Shown here piece by piece: positions 1-7,841 of a stretch of 38,556 bases of DNA. Both the position numbers and the translations under genes were made by a program. The stretch comes from Lentilactobacillus kisonensis DSM 19906 = JCM 15041 (GTDB taxonomy: Bacteria; Bacillota; Bacilli; Lactobacillales; Lactobacillaceae). Location of the stretch: assembly GCF_001434135.1 (NCBI RefSeq), contig NZ_AZEB01000025.1, forward strand, positions 1 through 38,556, given 5' to 3'. Position 1 is the stretch's first letter; every line of letters begins with the position of its first letter. Below the pieces are notes generated by a model, which did not search any database, was not told the origin of the DNA, and was given only the letters and a program-made list of their open reading frames with translations.

Positions 1-59
1 TGCAGCTTTCTGCTTGGTGTAGCACGTTTTTCTACCATGTTACCAAAATGCTATTAATC

Positions 60-118
60 CATGATTTTGGAGTTTCTGTCAAAGGTGCTTACGCGCAGAT
101 CCCTGCTTTGCGCAGCTA
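60..118 (-). repeat. Truncated copy (5' half) of the ~120-bp palindromic repeat
   Basis: Read on the minus strand, this stretch matches the left half of the dispersed palindrome found repeatedly further on (AGCTGCGCAAAGCAG, then a CTGCG..TAAGCACCT block). The complementary right half is missing; positions 1-59 do not resemble it. It is the only long fragment in minus orientation. Confidence 0.7.
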
Positions 119-120
119 TT

Positions 121-591
121 TCAATACTCTCGGTGATTTCCTTTTTTCACAAAATCCCAATTAGTGGCCACATTTTTACTCACCTTAGTAAGCAGCTTTT
201 CCAGTAAATCGGCTTCTTCTGCACTTAACCCTTGTAAAGCAACGTCATTGGAATATAAATTTTCACGGTTAATGAGGGGATATACCTGATTTGCCTTCTC
301 CGTTGGAAATAGCCGCCGAATTTTCTTATTAATATTATCCGAACGCCGTTCTACAAATCCGTTTGTCGCCATTTTACGAATTGCCCGTGATGCCGTTGTA
401 CGGTCAACCTTTATCATTTCTGCTAACCGTTCCTGGATAATTCCTGGATGCTCACAAATTCGAACTAAGTATAAATACTGTCCTTTTGACAAAGCGAGTT
501 CCTTAAATTCAATGTTAGCAATTGAATCCAGTGCTCTAGAAATATTACCGATTGGTCTTAAAATCTCGACAATGATACTCACCCCATTCAC
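121..591 (-). CDS. MarR-family transcriptional regulator
   Basis: 156-residue protein with the size and plan of MarR regulators: N-terminal dimerisation helices, then a winged helix-turn-helix at about residues 50-105 (LAEMIKVDRTTASRAIRKM, wing around RRSDNINKKIRRLFPT), then a C-terminal dimerisation helix (LSAEEADLLEKLL). Such proteins bind DNA as dimers and often repress their own gene. The reading frame starts at a GTG (591) with no convincing ribosome site, so the exact start is uncertain. Just upstream is a promoter overlapping an inverted repeat, consistent with autoregulation. It lies downstream of the P-type ATPase gene on the same strand, separated by a hairpin, so it is probably transcribed alone. 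Ligand and targets cannot be read from the sequence. Confidence 0.85.
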   Translation of the reverse strand: MNGVSIIVEILRPIGNISRALDSIANIEFKELALSKGQYLYLVRICEHPGIIQERLAEMIKVDRTTASRAIRKMATNGFVERRSDNINKKIRRLFPTEKANQVYPLINRENLYSNDVALQGLSAEEADLLEKLLTKVSKNVATNWDFVKKGNHREY

Positions 592-593
592 TC

Positions 594-640
594 ATTACTT
601 GGACTTAAGTAATCCTAACCCGTTTTTGTTGTATTTGCAA
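594..640 (-). promoter_or_regulatory. Promoter and candidate operator of the MarR gene
   Basis: On the minus strand there is a -35 TTGCAA (640-635), a 17-bp spacer and a -10 TAGGAT (617-612). The -10 is overlapped by a perfect 7-bp inverted repeat, ATTACTT-6 nt-AAGTAAT (594-613), between promoter and start codon. The position fits a MarR autorepression site; binding is inference. Confidence 0.5.
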
Positions 641-666
641 TAATAAAATAACATTCTTTTTATAAA

Positions 667-708
667 TTGAGCGCGAAACTTGTAATCACTACTAAGTTCC
701 GCGCTCAA
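667..708 (-). terminator. Hairpin after the P-type ATPase gene
   Basis: A long stem (TTGAGCGCG..AACTT with AAGTT..CGCGCTCAA) starts 8 bp after the ATPase stop codon. On the minus strand it is followed by TTTATAAAAA, a weak U-tract, so it is a probable rather than certain intrinsic terminator. Confidence 0.55.
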
Positions 709-716
709 TATTAACT

Positions 717-3497
717 TTAATTATTTTTACTTATTTTTCTAGCAGCCCACTTTCGCGCTTCTTCTAACAAAAATAGCGGAATTGGGATGCAGAACAGAAA
801 TACCCATTCTGCTACGTTTAACGGCCCAGTATTAAAAATCTCTTGTAAAAATGGTTGGTACATTAGGCAGGCAATTAGCACAATTTCGACCCCAATGCCT
901 AGCCAAATTCGGCGATTGCTAAATAGTCCGATTGAAAATACTGACGAAATCTGGGTTCGACAATTCATCGCTGCTGCAATCTGGCAGAAAACAATTGCAC
1001 CCAAGGTCATTGTCGTGGCCTCCGCATACGGTAATCCCGAAGCCGCCAAGGGGATACTCGGCCAGCCATTAACATGGTTGACGAAAAAGTATGCACCAGT
1101 TGAAATGACTGAAGCCGTCAATCCGTACAACCCAAACGCCTTCCAAATAATCGATCGATTTAATAAGTGACTATTTTGAGGACGTGGTGGTTGATCCATG
1201 ATCCCAGGCTCTGCTTTTTCGATTCCCAGGCCAAGCGCAGGAAGTAAATCTGTTCCTAAGTCAACGGTTAAAATCTGCATCACCGTCAATGGTAATGGCA
1301 CTAATCCACGGGTCACCAGAAAAATGACCGATGGGGCCGCCTCAGGGACATTACTATTTAAAATATAGAGTAAAAATTTCTGTAGATTACTATACACAGT
1401 TCTGCCCTCTTCAATCGCGCTAACAATTGAAGCAAAATTATCATCTGTCAAAATCATGTCAGCTGCGTCCTTAGCAACATCGGTACCAGTTACTCCCATT
1501 GCAATCCCAATATCTGCTCGTTTTAAGGCTGGCGCATCGTTAACACCGTCGCCGGTTGACGCAACGATATCACCATTAGCTTGACACATTGAAACAATTC
1601 GAAATTTATGTTCCGGAGCAACCCGGGCAAAAATCACTTCACCCTTAACGGCTTCTCTTAGATCTTTATCAGCCATTTGATCAAGCTCATCGCCGGTAAT
1701 TACTTGGGCTTTATCAGATGTAATTCCAATTTTAGTGGCGATACTTTTAGCAGTGATTGGGCTATCACCCGTTACCATAATAATTCGAATATTAGCTCGT
1801 TTACAATTTCTGACTGCTTTAAAGATTTCTGGTCGTGGTGGATCGGACATCATTGTTAAACCCACAAAGACCATGTGTTTTTCGGCATTTTCAATCGTAT
1901 AATTTGCAATTTCTGTATCGTTTAGTGGATCATCCTCAGCCACTATTCGATAAGAGAACGCCAGTGCCCGCAATCCCTGTTTTGAATACCGTTCATTAGC
2001 CGCGGATATATTATCGCGATCAGCAGTGGTCAATGCCCGCACCTTGCCATTATCCAAAATTCGGTCACAAATTTGCAGCTCACTTCCCAGGGCGCCCTTT
2101 GTATAAATTAATGGCTGACCTTCAGTGGTTTTGGTAATCGTAGTCATTAACTTTCTACCAGAATCAAATGGCAATTCCTTCAACCGAGGAAAACGTTGAT
2201 TTTCGACTTTAGCCGCTACCCCAGCCTTTCGAGAGAGGATCACTAATGCAGCTTCCGTTGGGGTTCCTAATATTTTAGCCTTACCACCATCTGGATTCTC
2301 CGCTACTTCCGTATCATTATTAAGGGTTGCAATTGATAACAATCGGGAAAGATCACCGTCTTGTTGCACATTCACGTCAGCATTGTTGGCCTGAATTTTT
2401 CCATTGTTAACGTAACCAGTCCCCGTCACATCATATTGGTGAGCCACCAGCCAAATATGGTTAATGGTCATCTGATTTTGCGTCAATGTCCCGGTTTTAT
2501 CCGAGCAAATAACCGTTGTTTCACCAAGGGTTTCCACACTACTCAAATTTTTCAGCAATGCGTGCTTCTTAGCCATCCGTTGTGTCCCCTGAGCCAGCGA
2601 TAATGTCACCGTTGGCAACAAGCCTTCTGGAATAAACGCCACGATCATCCCTAACGCAAAGATAAATGACTGGGCAAGCGGATAATGGACAAAGAAAACG
2701 GCTAACAAGAAAAAAGCAATTCCAAGCATAATTGCAATCACGGTTAGCTGCCTGGTTAAATGATTTAACTCTCGCTGAAGCGGATAAATCACTTTCTTCT
2801 GACTTTGAGTTAACCGTGCAATCCTACCAAATTCAGTTTGCATTCCGGTAGCCACTGCGATTGCACTAGCGGTCCCACTGGTAACAATCGTGCCAGCAAA
2901 AATAATATTTTGTTGGGCAAATTCACCATCACCGTGTCGATAGGAATCCGCCTTTTCAACCGGAACAGATTCACCGGTCAGTGACGATTCATCAACTTGA
3001 AGGTTAGCACTATCAAAAATCCGGGCATCGGCGGGAACGGAATCTCCCGCTTGAATTTGGAAGAAATCTCCTGGAACTAGTTGGTCAACGGGAATCTGCT
3101 CAGTCTTCCCATCCCGGATAACCTTGACGTAAGCCGGTAACATTTTCTTTAACGAATCGGTTGCCTTTTGGGCGGCATGCTGCTGCCAATAAGAAAAGCA
3201 GCCATTAATAATGTTAACCGCCCAAATGGCAATCCCCAATTCCATCATGCCAGCAAACATCGCGATAATCCCAGACGCCCACAACAAAATTGCCATTAGT
3301 GACGTAAAGTTTTCTAAAAAAACAATAATTTCAGATTGACGTTTAGCCTGCTGAATCGTATTTGGACCATACTTACTTAAACGGCTACCAGCTTCAACTT
3401 GTGATAAGCCAGCCTTAGTCGTCCCAAATTGATCAAATAATTCAGAGACCGATTTCTTAGCATCATCATTAATTTTCATTGATTCATCGTTCTTCAT
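717..3497 (-). CDS. P2-type cation-transporting ATPase, Na+/K+-ATPase-like
   Basis: 926-residue membrane pump, normal length for the family. An N-terminal cation-ATPase domain (about 10-80) is followed by membrane helices. The actuator motif is LTGES (about 173-177), the helix-4 ion site IPEGLLPTVTLSLA (about 289-302), the phosphorylated aspartate CSDKTGT (about 331-337), the hinge TGDGVNDAPA, and a six-helix C-terminal domain with LGTDLLPALGLGIEKAEP. PEGLLPTVT and the LGTD..PA..E segment resemble Na+/K+- and H+/K+-ATPases more than the PEGLPA of Ca2+ pumps. It probably exports Na+ or another cation using ATP; the ion is inference. Translation starts at ATG 3497 after AAAGGTGA. A TATAAT -10 lies at 3560-3555 with a poor -35. 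Confidence 0.88.
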   Translation of the reverse strand: MKNDESMKINDDAKKSVSELFDQFGTTKAGLSQVEAGSRLSKYGPNTIQQAKRQSEIIVFLENFTSLMAILLWASGIIAMFAGMMELGIAIWAVNIINGCFSYWQQHAAQKATDSLKKMLPAYVKVIRDGKTEQIPVDQLVPGDFFQIQAGDSVPADARIFDSANLQVDESSLTGESVPVEKADSYRHGDGEFAQQNIIFAGTIVTSGTASAIAVATGMQTEFGRIARLTQSQKKVIYPLQRELNHLTRQLTVIAIMLGIAFFLLAVFFVHYPLAQSFIFALGMIVAFIPEGLLPTVTLSLAQGTQRMAKKHALLKNLSSVETLGETTVICSDKTGTLTQNQMTINHIWLVAHQYDVTGTGYVNNGKIQANNADVNVQQDGDLSRLLSIATLNNDTEVAENPDGGKAKILGTPTEAALVILSRKAGVAAKVENQRFPRLKELPFDSGRKLMTTITKTTEGQPLIYTKGALGSELQICDRILDNGKVRALTTADRDNISAANERYSKQGLRALAFSYRIVAEDDPLNDTEIANYTIENAEKHMVFVGLTMMSDPPRPEIFKAVRNCKRANIRIIMVTGDSPITAKSIATKIGITSDKAQVITGDELDQMADKDLREAVKGEVIFARVAPEHKFRIVSMCQANGDIVASTGDGVNDAPALKRADIGIAMGVTGTDVAKDAADMILTDDNFASIVSAIEEGRTVYSNLQKFLLYILNSNVPEAAPSVIFLVTRGLVPLPLTVMQILTVDLGTDLLPALGLGIEKAEPGIMDQPPRPQNSHLLNRSIIWKAFGLYGLTASVISTGAYFFVNHVNGWPSIPLAASGLPYAEATTMTLGAIVFCQIAAAMNCRTQISSVFSIGLFSNRRIWLGIGVEIVLIACLMYQPFLQEIFNTGPLNVAEWVFLFCIPIPLFLLEEARKWAARKISKNN

Positions 3498-3611
3498 TTA
3501 CTTCATCACCTTTAAACCACTTATTTTAATTAGATGTTGTATGTAGACACCATCATTATATTCTTTATTGGCAGTGAAGAAAGGATCAGTAACGAAAAAT
3601 TCAATCTGTTA

Positions 3612-5033
3612 TTAATGATGTGTAGAAGCAGTCCGCAGTTGATTTTGATTAGCCTTTCGGACGTTAGTTAGTACTTCTGGTGAAAACAGGTCATCTATCA
3701 ATGAATCTGATAATACATGTTCTTGTTTAACCAACTCCCTTACTGACTGCTTTGTTGCCATCGCCTTCTTAATTATCTGGGTCGTTTTTTCGTAACCCAA
3801 GATTGGTGACAGAATTGTTGCCGCAATTGATGACCGTTCTACTTCCTGGCGGCAGTGCTCAGTGTTAACCGTGATACCCGCGACACAATTCTCAACTAGT
3901 GTCGTCATCGCACGAGCTAAATGTTGCTCACTTGTTAGAATTGCCCGAAACATAATCGGTTCAAACGCGTTTAGTTCGAGTTGACCACTTTCTGCTGCCA
4001 TTGTAACGGTAACGTCATTTCCAATCACTTCAAAAGCGACCTGGTTAACCACCTCTGGGATAATTGGATTGACCTTCCCGGGCATAATGGAAGAACCTGC
4101 TGCCTGCTTAGGCAATTCGATTTCATTTAAACCAGCTTGGGGACCACTGGAAAGTAATCGGAGGTCATTACTAAATTTTGACAAATCTGTTGCAAGAACT
4201 TTCAGTGCTCCAGAAATTGTCGTGAACGCATCACTATTTTGAGTCCCGTCAATTAAATCGGTTGCTTGAACTAATGAAAGATGAGAAACCTTATTGAGAA
4301 TTGGGATAATTTGTCTTTGATATTCAGGAGTTGTATTAAGCCCAGTGCCAATCGCCGTGCCACCAAGATTAACAACACTGAGAACGTTAATTGTCGCCTT
4401 TAATCGCCGATAATCACGCCGAAATAATGACGCATACGCGTTGAAACTTCGACCAAACGTGGTTGGAACTGCATCCTGCAGCTGTGTTCGGCCAACTTTA
4501 ATAGCGTTCGAATACGTTTGTGCCTTTTCATCAAGAGCCTCAATCAACTTAGTTAATGATGCTAGAAGTGGTGATAGTTTTTTTAACATCGCCATCTTGC
4601 CTGCTGTTGGATATGTATCATTTGTCGACTGAGACTGGTTAACATCATCATTAGGATGAATTTTAACGGCTTTCTTTCCTCCCTGAGCACTTAATCGCAT
4701 TGCAAGCTGAGAAACGACTTCATTCACATTCATATTAGTTGACGTCCCAGCACCACCCTGAATTGCTGGTACACAGAAATCGCTGTAATCACCAGAGAAT
4801 AGCAGCTGATTACATGCCGAAACAATTAAGGAAGCCTTTTGAGCGCTGAGGCTACCAGCCTTTTGGTTGGCAATTGCGGCAGCCTTTTTGATTTGCAGAT
4901 AACTTTCAATGACCACTGGGTTAACTTTCTCAGCAGTTATTGGGAAATTATGCATTGCTCGTAAAGTATGGATACCATACAATACGTTATCCGGAATAAA
5001 TCGTTCACCAATACAATCTTTATCAATTCTCAT
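3612..5033 (-). CDS. aspA: Aspartate ammonia-lyase (aspartase)
   Basis: 473-residue enzyme of the aspartase/class II fumarase superfamily. Aspartase converts L-aspartate to fumarate and ammonia in the cytoplasm. Substrate-site motifs are present in order: GTSTNMN (about 96-102), NQSQSTND (about 132-139), TQLQDAVPTTFG (about 183-194) and the superfamily signature GSSIMPGKVNP (about 313-323), which carries the catalytic serine loop. The N-terminus (RIDKDCIGE..YGIHTLRA..NFPIT) is of aspartase rather than fumarase type. Length is normal and the frame intact. ATG 5033 is preceded by GTGAGG. It has its own strong promoter with an inverted repeat just downstream, so expression is probably repressor controlled. 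Fumarate made here could feed malate/succinate reactions. A fumarase function is the main alternative but less likely. Confidence 0.88.
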   Translation of the reverse strand: MRIDKDCIGERFIPDNVLYGIHTLRAMHNFPITAEKVNPVVIESYLQIKKAAAIANQKAGSLSAQKASLIVSACNQLLFSGDYSDFCVPAIQGGAGTSTNMNVNEVVSQLAMRLSAQGGKKAVKIHPNDDVNQSQSTNDTYPTAGKMAMLKKLSPLLASLTKLIEALDEKAQTYSNAIKVGRTQLQDAVPTTFGRSFNAYASLFRRDYRRLKATINVLSVVNLGGTAIGTGLNTTPEYQRQIIPILNKVSHLSLVQATDLIDGTQNSDAFTTISGALKVLATDLSKFSNDLRLLSSGPQAGLNEIELPKQAAGSSIMPGKVNPIIPEVVNQVAFEVIGNDVTVTMAAESGQLELNAFEPIMFRAILTSEQHLARAMTTLVENCVAGITVNTEHCRQEVERSSIAATILSPILGYEKTTQIIKKAMATKQSVRELVKQEHVLSDSLIDDLFSPEVLTNVRKANQNQLRTASTHH

Positions 5034-5059
5034 GGCTAATCCTCACTTCATGTTATATT

Positions 5060-5111
5060 TTGTAACAAATGCTTACAAGCAATAATATATACCTATTTTG
5101 ATTATTGTCAA
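5060..5111 (-). promoter_or_regulatory. aspA promoter with inverted-repeat operator candidate
   Basis: Minus strand: -35 TTGACA (5111-5106), 16-bp spacer, -10 TATATT (5089-5084). Directly downstream is the perfect repeat TTGTAA-7 nt-TTACAA (5060-5078), covering the transcription start region, a typical repressor position. The rest of the 5034-5349 gap has a second repeat, CGTTGCA..TGCAACG (5141-5175), of unknown role. Confidence 0.6.
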
Positions 5112-5349
5112 CATATATTCCTAAAATTAGCATGATAATCCGTTGCATAGCGATATATACCGATTCCTTGCAACGTTTAGTTTCAGACGAGTGTCCTATT
5201 GCGAATTTAGTATTCATGTTATTTTATATAACATTAATCACTGTTTAACTTAATAATTAGCTTAAGAATTTCGATTCTAACTTCCCTCTTTGTTACGATT
5301 TGTTATTGTAAGTAAGTAACCCATTAATTATTTAGGAGATATCGACATA

Positions 5350-5937
5350 ATGAAAAAAGGATTCGCATTAACGACACTATTATTAGTTGTTATTTCTTTG
5401 AGTGCTTGTAGCCAATCTAAAAGCGCTAAAACTTCAACGACTAGCTCCGATCAGGCAATCACTAGGAGCGATTATAATCGCATTAAGCTTGCAAACATTG
5501 ATTCACCGAAGGCAGGTGGTGCATCAGAGCAAGCCGTTAAGCGGTCGTTTGGATCACCAGCGTCCAAAAACCGAGTTACCATTAATAACGGCAAAAGAAA
5601 AACCGCAATCCAATACTCGTGGACTAAGGTGACCCCCAGTTTCAAGGCCTCCGCAGTAACGGTTGAATTCCTGAATGGGCATGCCGTTGGCAAAGGCTAC
5701 TTAACAATTAAAAATCCAAGATTCACTTCAAGTAAGTCACTCAAGCAGATTAAAAATGGCACCTCTTATAACCAAGTCATTCAAAAATTAGGCAACCCAA
5801 ACGCTGAATCCAAAACTGGCAGTGGTAATTTATCAGCAACCATTACTCGCTACATCACAAGCAAAAAGGGCAATACAACCACTTTGATGTTTACTGGTAA
5901 TAAGTTACAATCTAAAAATCAAACATCCGTAAAATAA
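5350..5937 (+). CDS. Lipoprotein with two SmpA/BLIP-like repeats (DUF3862-like)
   Basis: 195-residue lipoprotein. A short basic start, a hydrophobic helix and a lipobox LSAC (Cys about 20) show export and lipid anchoring on the outer face of the membrane. After a Ser/Thr-rich linker come two related modules (about 45-110 and 120-190), each with a short helix containing a KxxFGSPASKNR- or IQKLGNPNAESK-type turn followed by a beta strand (TAIQYSW; TITRYIT). This is the pattern of DUF3862/SmpA-like domains that fold like beta-lactamase inhibitor protein. Function in lactobacilli is unknown. ATG 5350 follows TAGGAGA. It appears to stand alone; the next gene starts after an 18-bp-arm palindrome. 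Confidence 0.75.
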   Translation: MKKGFALTTLLLVVISLSACSQSKSAKTSTTSSDQAITRSDYNRIKLANIDSPKAGGASEQAVKRSFGSPASKNRVTINNGKRKTAIQYSWTKVTPSFKASAVTVEFLNGHAVGKGYLTIKNPRFTSSKSLKQIKNGTSYNQVIQKLGNPNAESKTGSGNLSATITRYITSKKGNTTTLMFTGNKLQSKNQTSVK

Positions 5938-5961
5938 TTGCTAGTAATCACTAATAAAGAG

Positions 5962-6000
5962 TTTCATCTATAGGGTAACGGCGTTATCCTATAGATGAAA
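5962..6000. promoter_or_regulatory. Near-perfect 18-bp inverted repeat, TetR operator candidate
   Basis: Left arm TTTCATCTATAGGGTAAC (5962-5979) and right arm GTTATCCTATAGATGAAA (5983-6000) are complementary except one base, with a 3-bp centre. It ends at the ribosome site of the TetR gene. With no T-run afterwards, it fits an autoregulatory operator better than a terminator. Confidence 0.65.
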
Positions 6001-6017
6001 GGAGCGTGTATGCTTCA

Positions 6018-6584
6018 ATGACAGGAAAAACAAACGATACTAAAAATGAAATTATCCAAGCAACGATTCGTTTGATTTCAAAAAATGGTTACCAGCAAAT
6101 TTCATTGCGCAATCTTCTTGGGAGTCTCAAGCTCACAACGGGTTCGTTTTACAAACACTTTCAAAATAAGGAAGACTTATTCAGAACCGTTACAAAAATT
6201 GTTTCAGCCAAACTAAGTAATCAAGCCGAAAGAACGGTGATCACAAAAAATAACAATCCACTTGATGCACTGGTCGCGCTTGGTGGCTTCATGGTGCAAC
6301 AGTTTGAGTTCCAGCCGAATTTAATGGATTTTCTCTTTTTTAATGAGGGGATTGGTGACGCTTATCATTCGACTGGGCCAACAAATTTTCCGTTACTTGA
6401 CTATACTCATCAGCTTGTTGGTGAGGTTGCGAGTTGCTACCCAATTAGTGATTCAGAAAATGATTTGTTCATTAAAATTTGGTCGTTTATCCAGGGGTAC
6501 GGGATCTTAATTCGCCATAAAGCGGTCCCTTATGATGAAAAATTGTTAAGAAAAGCAGCTACAGAATTGATTGGAGTCAATTAA
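6018..6584 (+). CDS. TetR/AcrR-family transcriptional regulator
   Basis: 188-residue regulator. The N-terminal helix-turn-helix is clear at about residues 5-55 (EIIQATIRLISKNGYQQ, then LRNLLGSLKLTTGSFYKHFQNKEDLF), followed by an all-helical ligand/dimer domain. A GTG at 6006 opens the frame further but sits on the GGAG ribosome site (6001-6004), so ATG 6018 is preferred. The stop at 6584 is one base before the next gene's ATG, so the two are co-transcribed, and the long palindrome just upstream is its likely operator. By analogy with such pairs, it probably senses an electrophile or quinone-like compound handled by the neighbouring oxidoreductase; that is inference. Confidence 0.85.
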   Translation: MTGKTNDTKNEIIQATIRLISKNGYQQISLRNLLGSLKLTTGSFYKHFQNKEDLFRTVTKIVSAKLSNQAERTVITKNNNPLDALVALGGFMVQQFEFQPNLMDFLFFNEGIGDAYHSTGPTNFPLLDYTHQLVGEVASCYPISDSENDLFIKIWSFIQGYGILIRHKAVPYDEKLLRKAATELIGVN

Positions 6585-6585
6585 A

Positions 6586-7176
6586 ATGAAAAAAATAGTG
6601 ATTATCTATTGCCATCCCTATAACAAAAGTTTTAACCATGCTGTTTTAGGACAAGTAACAACCACTTTAACTCAACAAGACTTCGAGCCCCAAGTCATTG
6701 ATTTATACGCTGACCACTTTAACCCCGCCTATGATCAAGCCGAATTACGCCTATTTCATGATGGCAAAACCCACGATCCCCTTGTTACTAATTATTTACA
6801 GATGCTCAAAAACGCTGATGGGGTTATTTTCATCACCCCCGTTTGGTGGAATAGCATTCCTGGCATGCTTAAAGGCTTCATCGACAAGGTGATGAAGGAA
6901 GGCGAAGGACTATCGCACACCGTCACTCGGACAGGCATCAAAGGTGAGTTAACGAATTTACGGCACGCCTATGTCTTCACAACATCGACATCCCCCACCC
7001 TTTATCTCAAATTCATATGTGGCAATGCGATCAAAAAGATATTCATCAATAAAACATTGAAACAGCTTGGAATCCATTCAGGCAAATGGTTCAACCTTGG
7101 TGGCATCACAAATTCATCCCTGGTAAAACGCCAGCGATATTTATCTACCTGCTCTAAAATGACTTTTAATTTTTAA
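6586..7176 (+). CDS. NAD(P)H dehydrogenase (quinone)-like flavodoxin-fold protein
   Basis: 196-residue protein of the flavodoxin_2 family: IVIIYCHPYNKSFNHAV at the start (FMN phosphate loop), GVIFITPVWWNSIPGMLKGFIDKV at about 85-108 (the typical PxWW..PAxLKGwiDrv block), and WFNLGGI near the end. Relatives (KefF/MdaB/YwrO type) reduce quinones, azo or nitro compounds with NAD(P)H in two-electron steps. ATG 6586 has GGAG nine bases upstream; a TTG at 6571 in the same frame overlaps the TetR end and is unlikely. The C-terminus (SKMTFNF) is a few residues different from what I expect of the family and may be slightly frayed. It is co-transcribed with the TetR gene. Confidence 0.8.
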   Translation: MKKIVIIYCHPYNKSFNHAVLGQVTTTLTQQDFEPQVIDLYADHFNPAYDQAELRLFHDGKTHDPLVTNYLQMLKNADGVIFITPVWWNSIPGMLKGFIDKVMKEGEGLSHTVTRTGIKGELTNLRHAYVFTTSTSPTLYLKFICGNAIKKIFINKTLKQLGIHSGKWFNLGGITNSSLVKRQRYLSTCSKMTFNF

Positions 7177-7841
7177 AACGTGAAACAAGGCCCAAAATAT
7201 TAGTCATTTTTCGTTTGTAATGGTAACTTTAATCACCACTTTTAAGTGAGAAAAAGCGGGTTGCACCCACCCATAAGCCCCCATCAAGAAGCGTCATCAC
7301 TCCAGTTTTGGAATGATGGCGCTTCTTGGTTAAGTTCTGGGATCTAAACGCCTACTTCCAGCTTCTTAATCATTAAACGACTCCAGCATGATCAATCAAA
7401 TCACAACACTGGCTTAAATTATTGATTTTAGGCTAACCATCCATTTTAAATAAAGTCACTATCTTAAAAACCAAACCGTTTAGGATCACTAATTCGTCGT
7501 CCATTATCAGCAAAAATATATTAGTTAGGATGGTAAGGCACCAAATTAAAAGAACATCACTATTATTTTTGATTACGATCCCATACTTGATTTACTTTAA
7601 TCAAACCAAGCAAATTTAACGGGTTTCGGAAAGATGATTTCATGTTAAAATGGACCATGTATCTGTTTTGTTTTACGACGATTCAGCAATTGATCTGCAC
7701 TTAATTAACTTCATTTGAATTTAAACTAGCCATCCAATAACTATGATGACATTGATTGTTTATTTTGCGATGGCTTTTACAAGTGCCACGGACTACCGAG
7801 ATTAGAAAAATTATTTTGCGTTAACGAAAGGAAGAGAAACG
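7177..7841. other. 665-bp gap with no recognisable gene; one long hairpin
   Basis: AT-rich, with stops in all frames and no coding ribosome site before the MMPL leader. The one clear structure is a hairpin at 7286-7327: AAGAAGCGTCATCA pairs with TGATGGCGCTTCTT, with an inner TCCA/TGGA pair closing the loop. It is not followed by a T-run, so it is a weak terminator candidate at best. The rest looks like decayed sequence or an upstream region for the exporter. Confidence 0.5.

Noticed and set aside
787-1170. Open frame of 127 codons on the plus strand inside the P-type ATPase gene
   Set aside because: It is antisense to a well-supported gene, has no ribosome site and no recognisable protein pattern.
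6571-6585. TTG start for the flavodoxin-fold gene overlapping the TetR gene
   Set aside because: The GGAG ribosome site lies within this stretch and gives proper spacing to ATG 6586.
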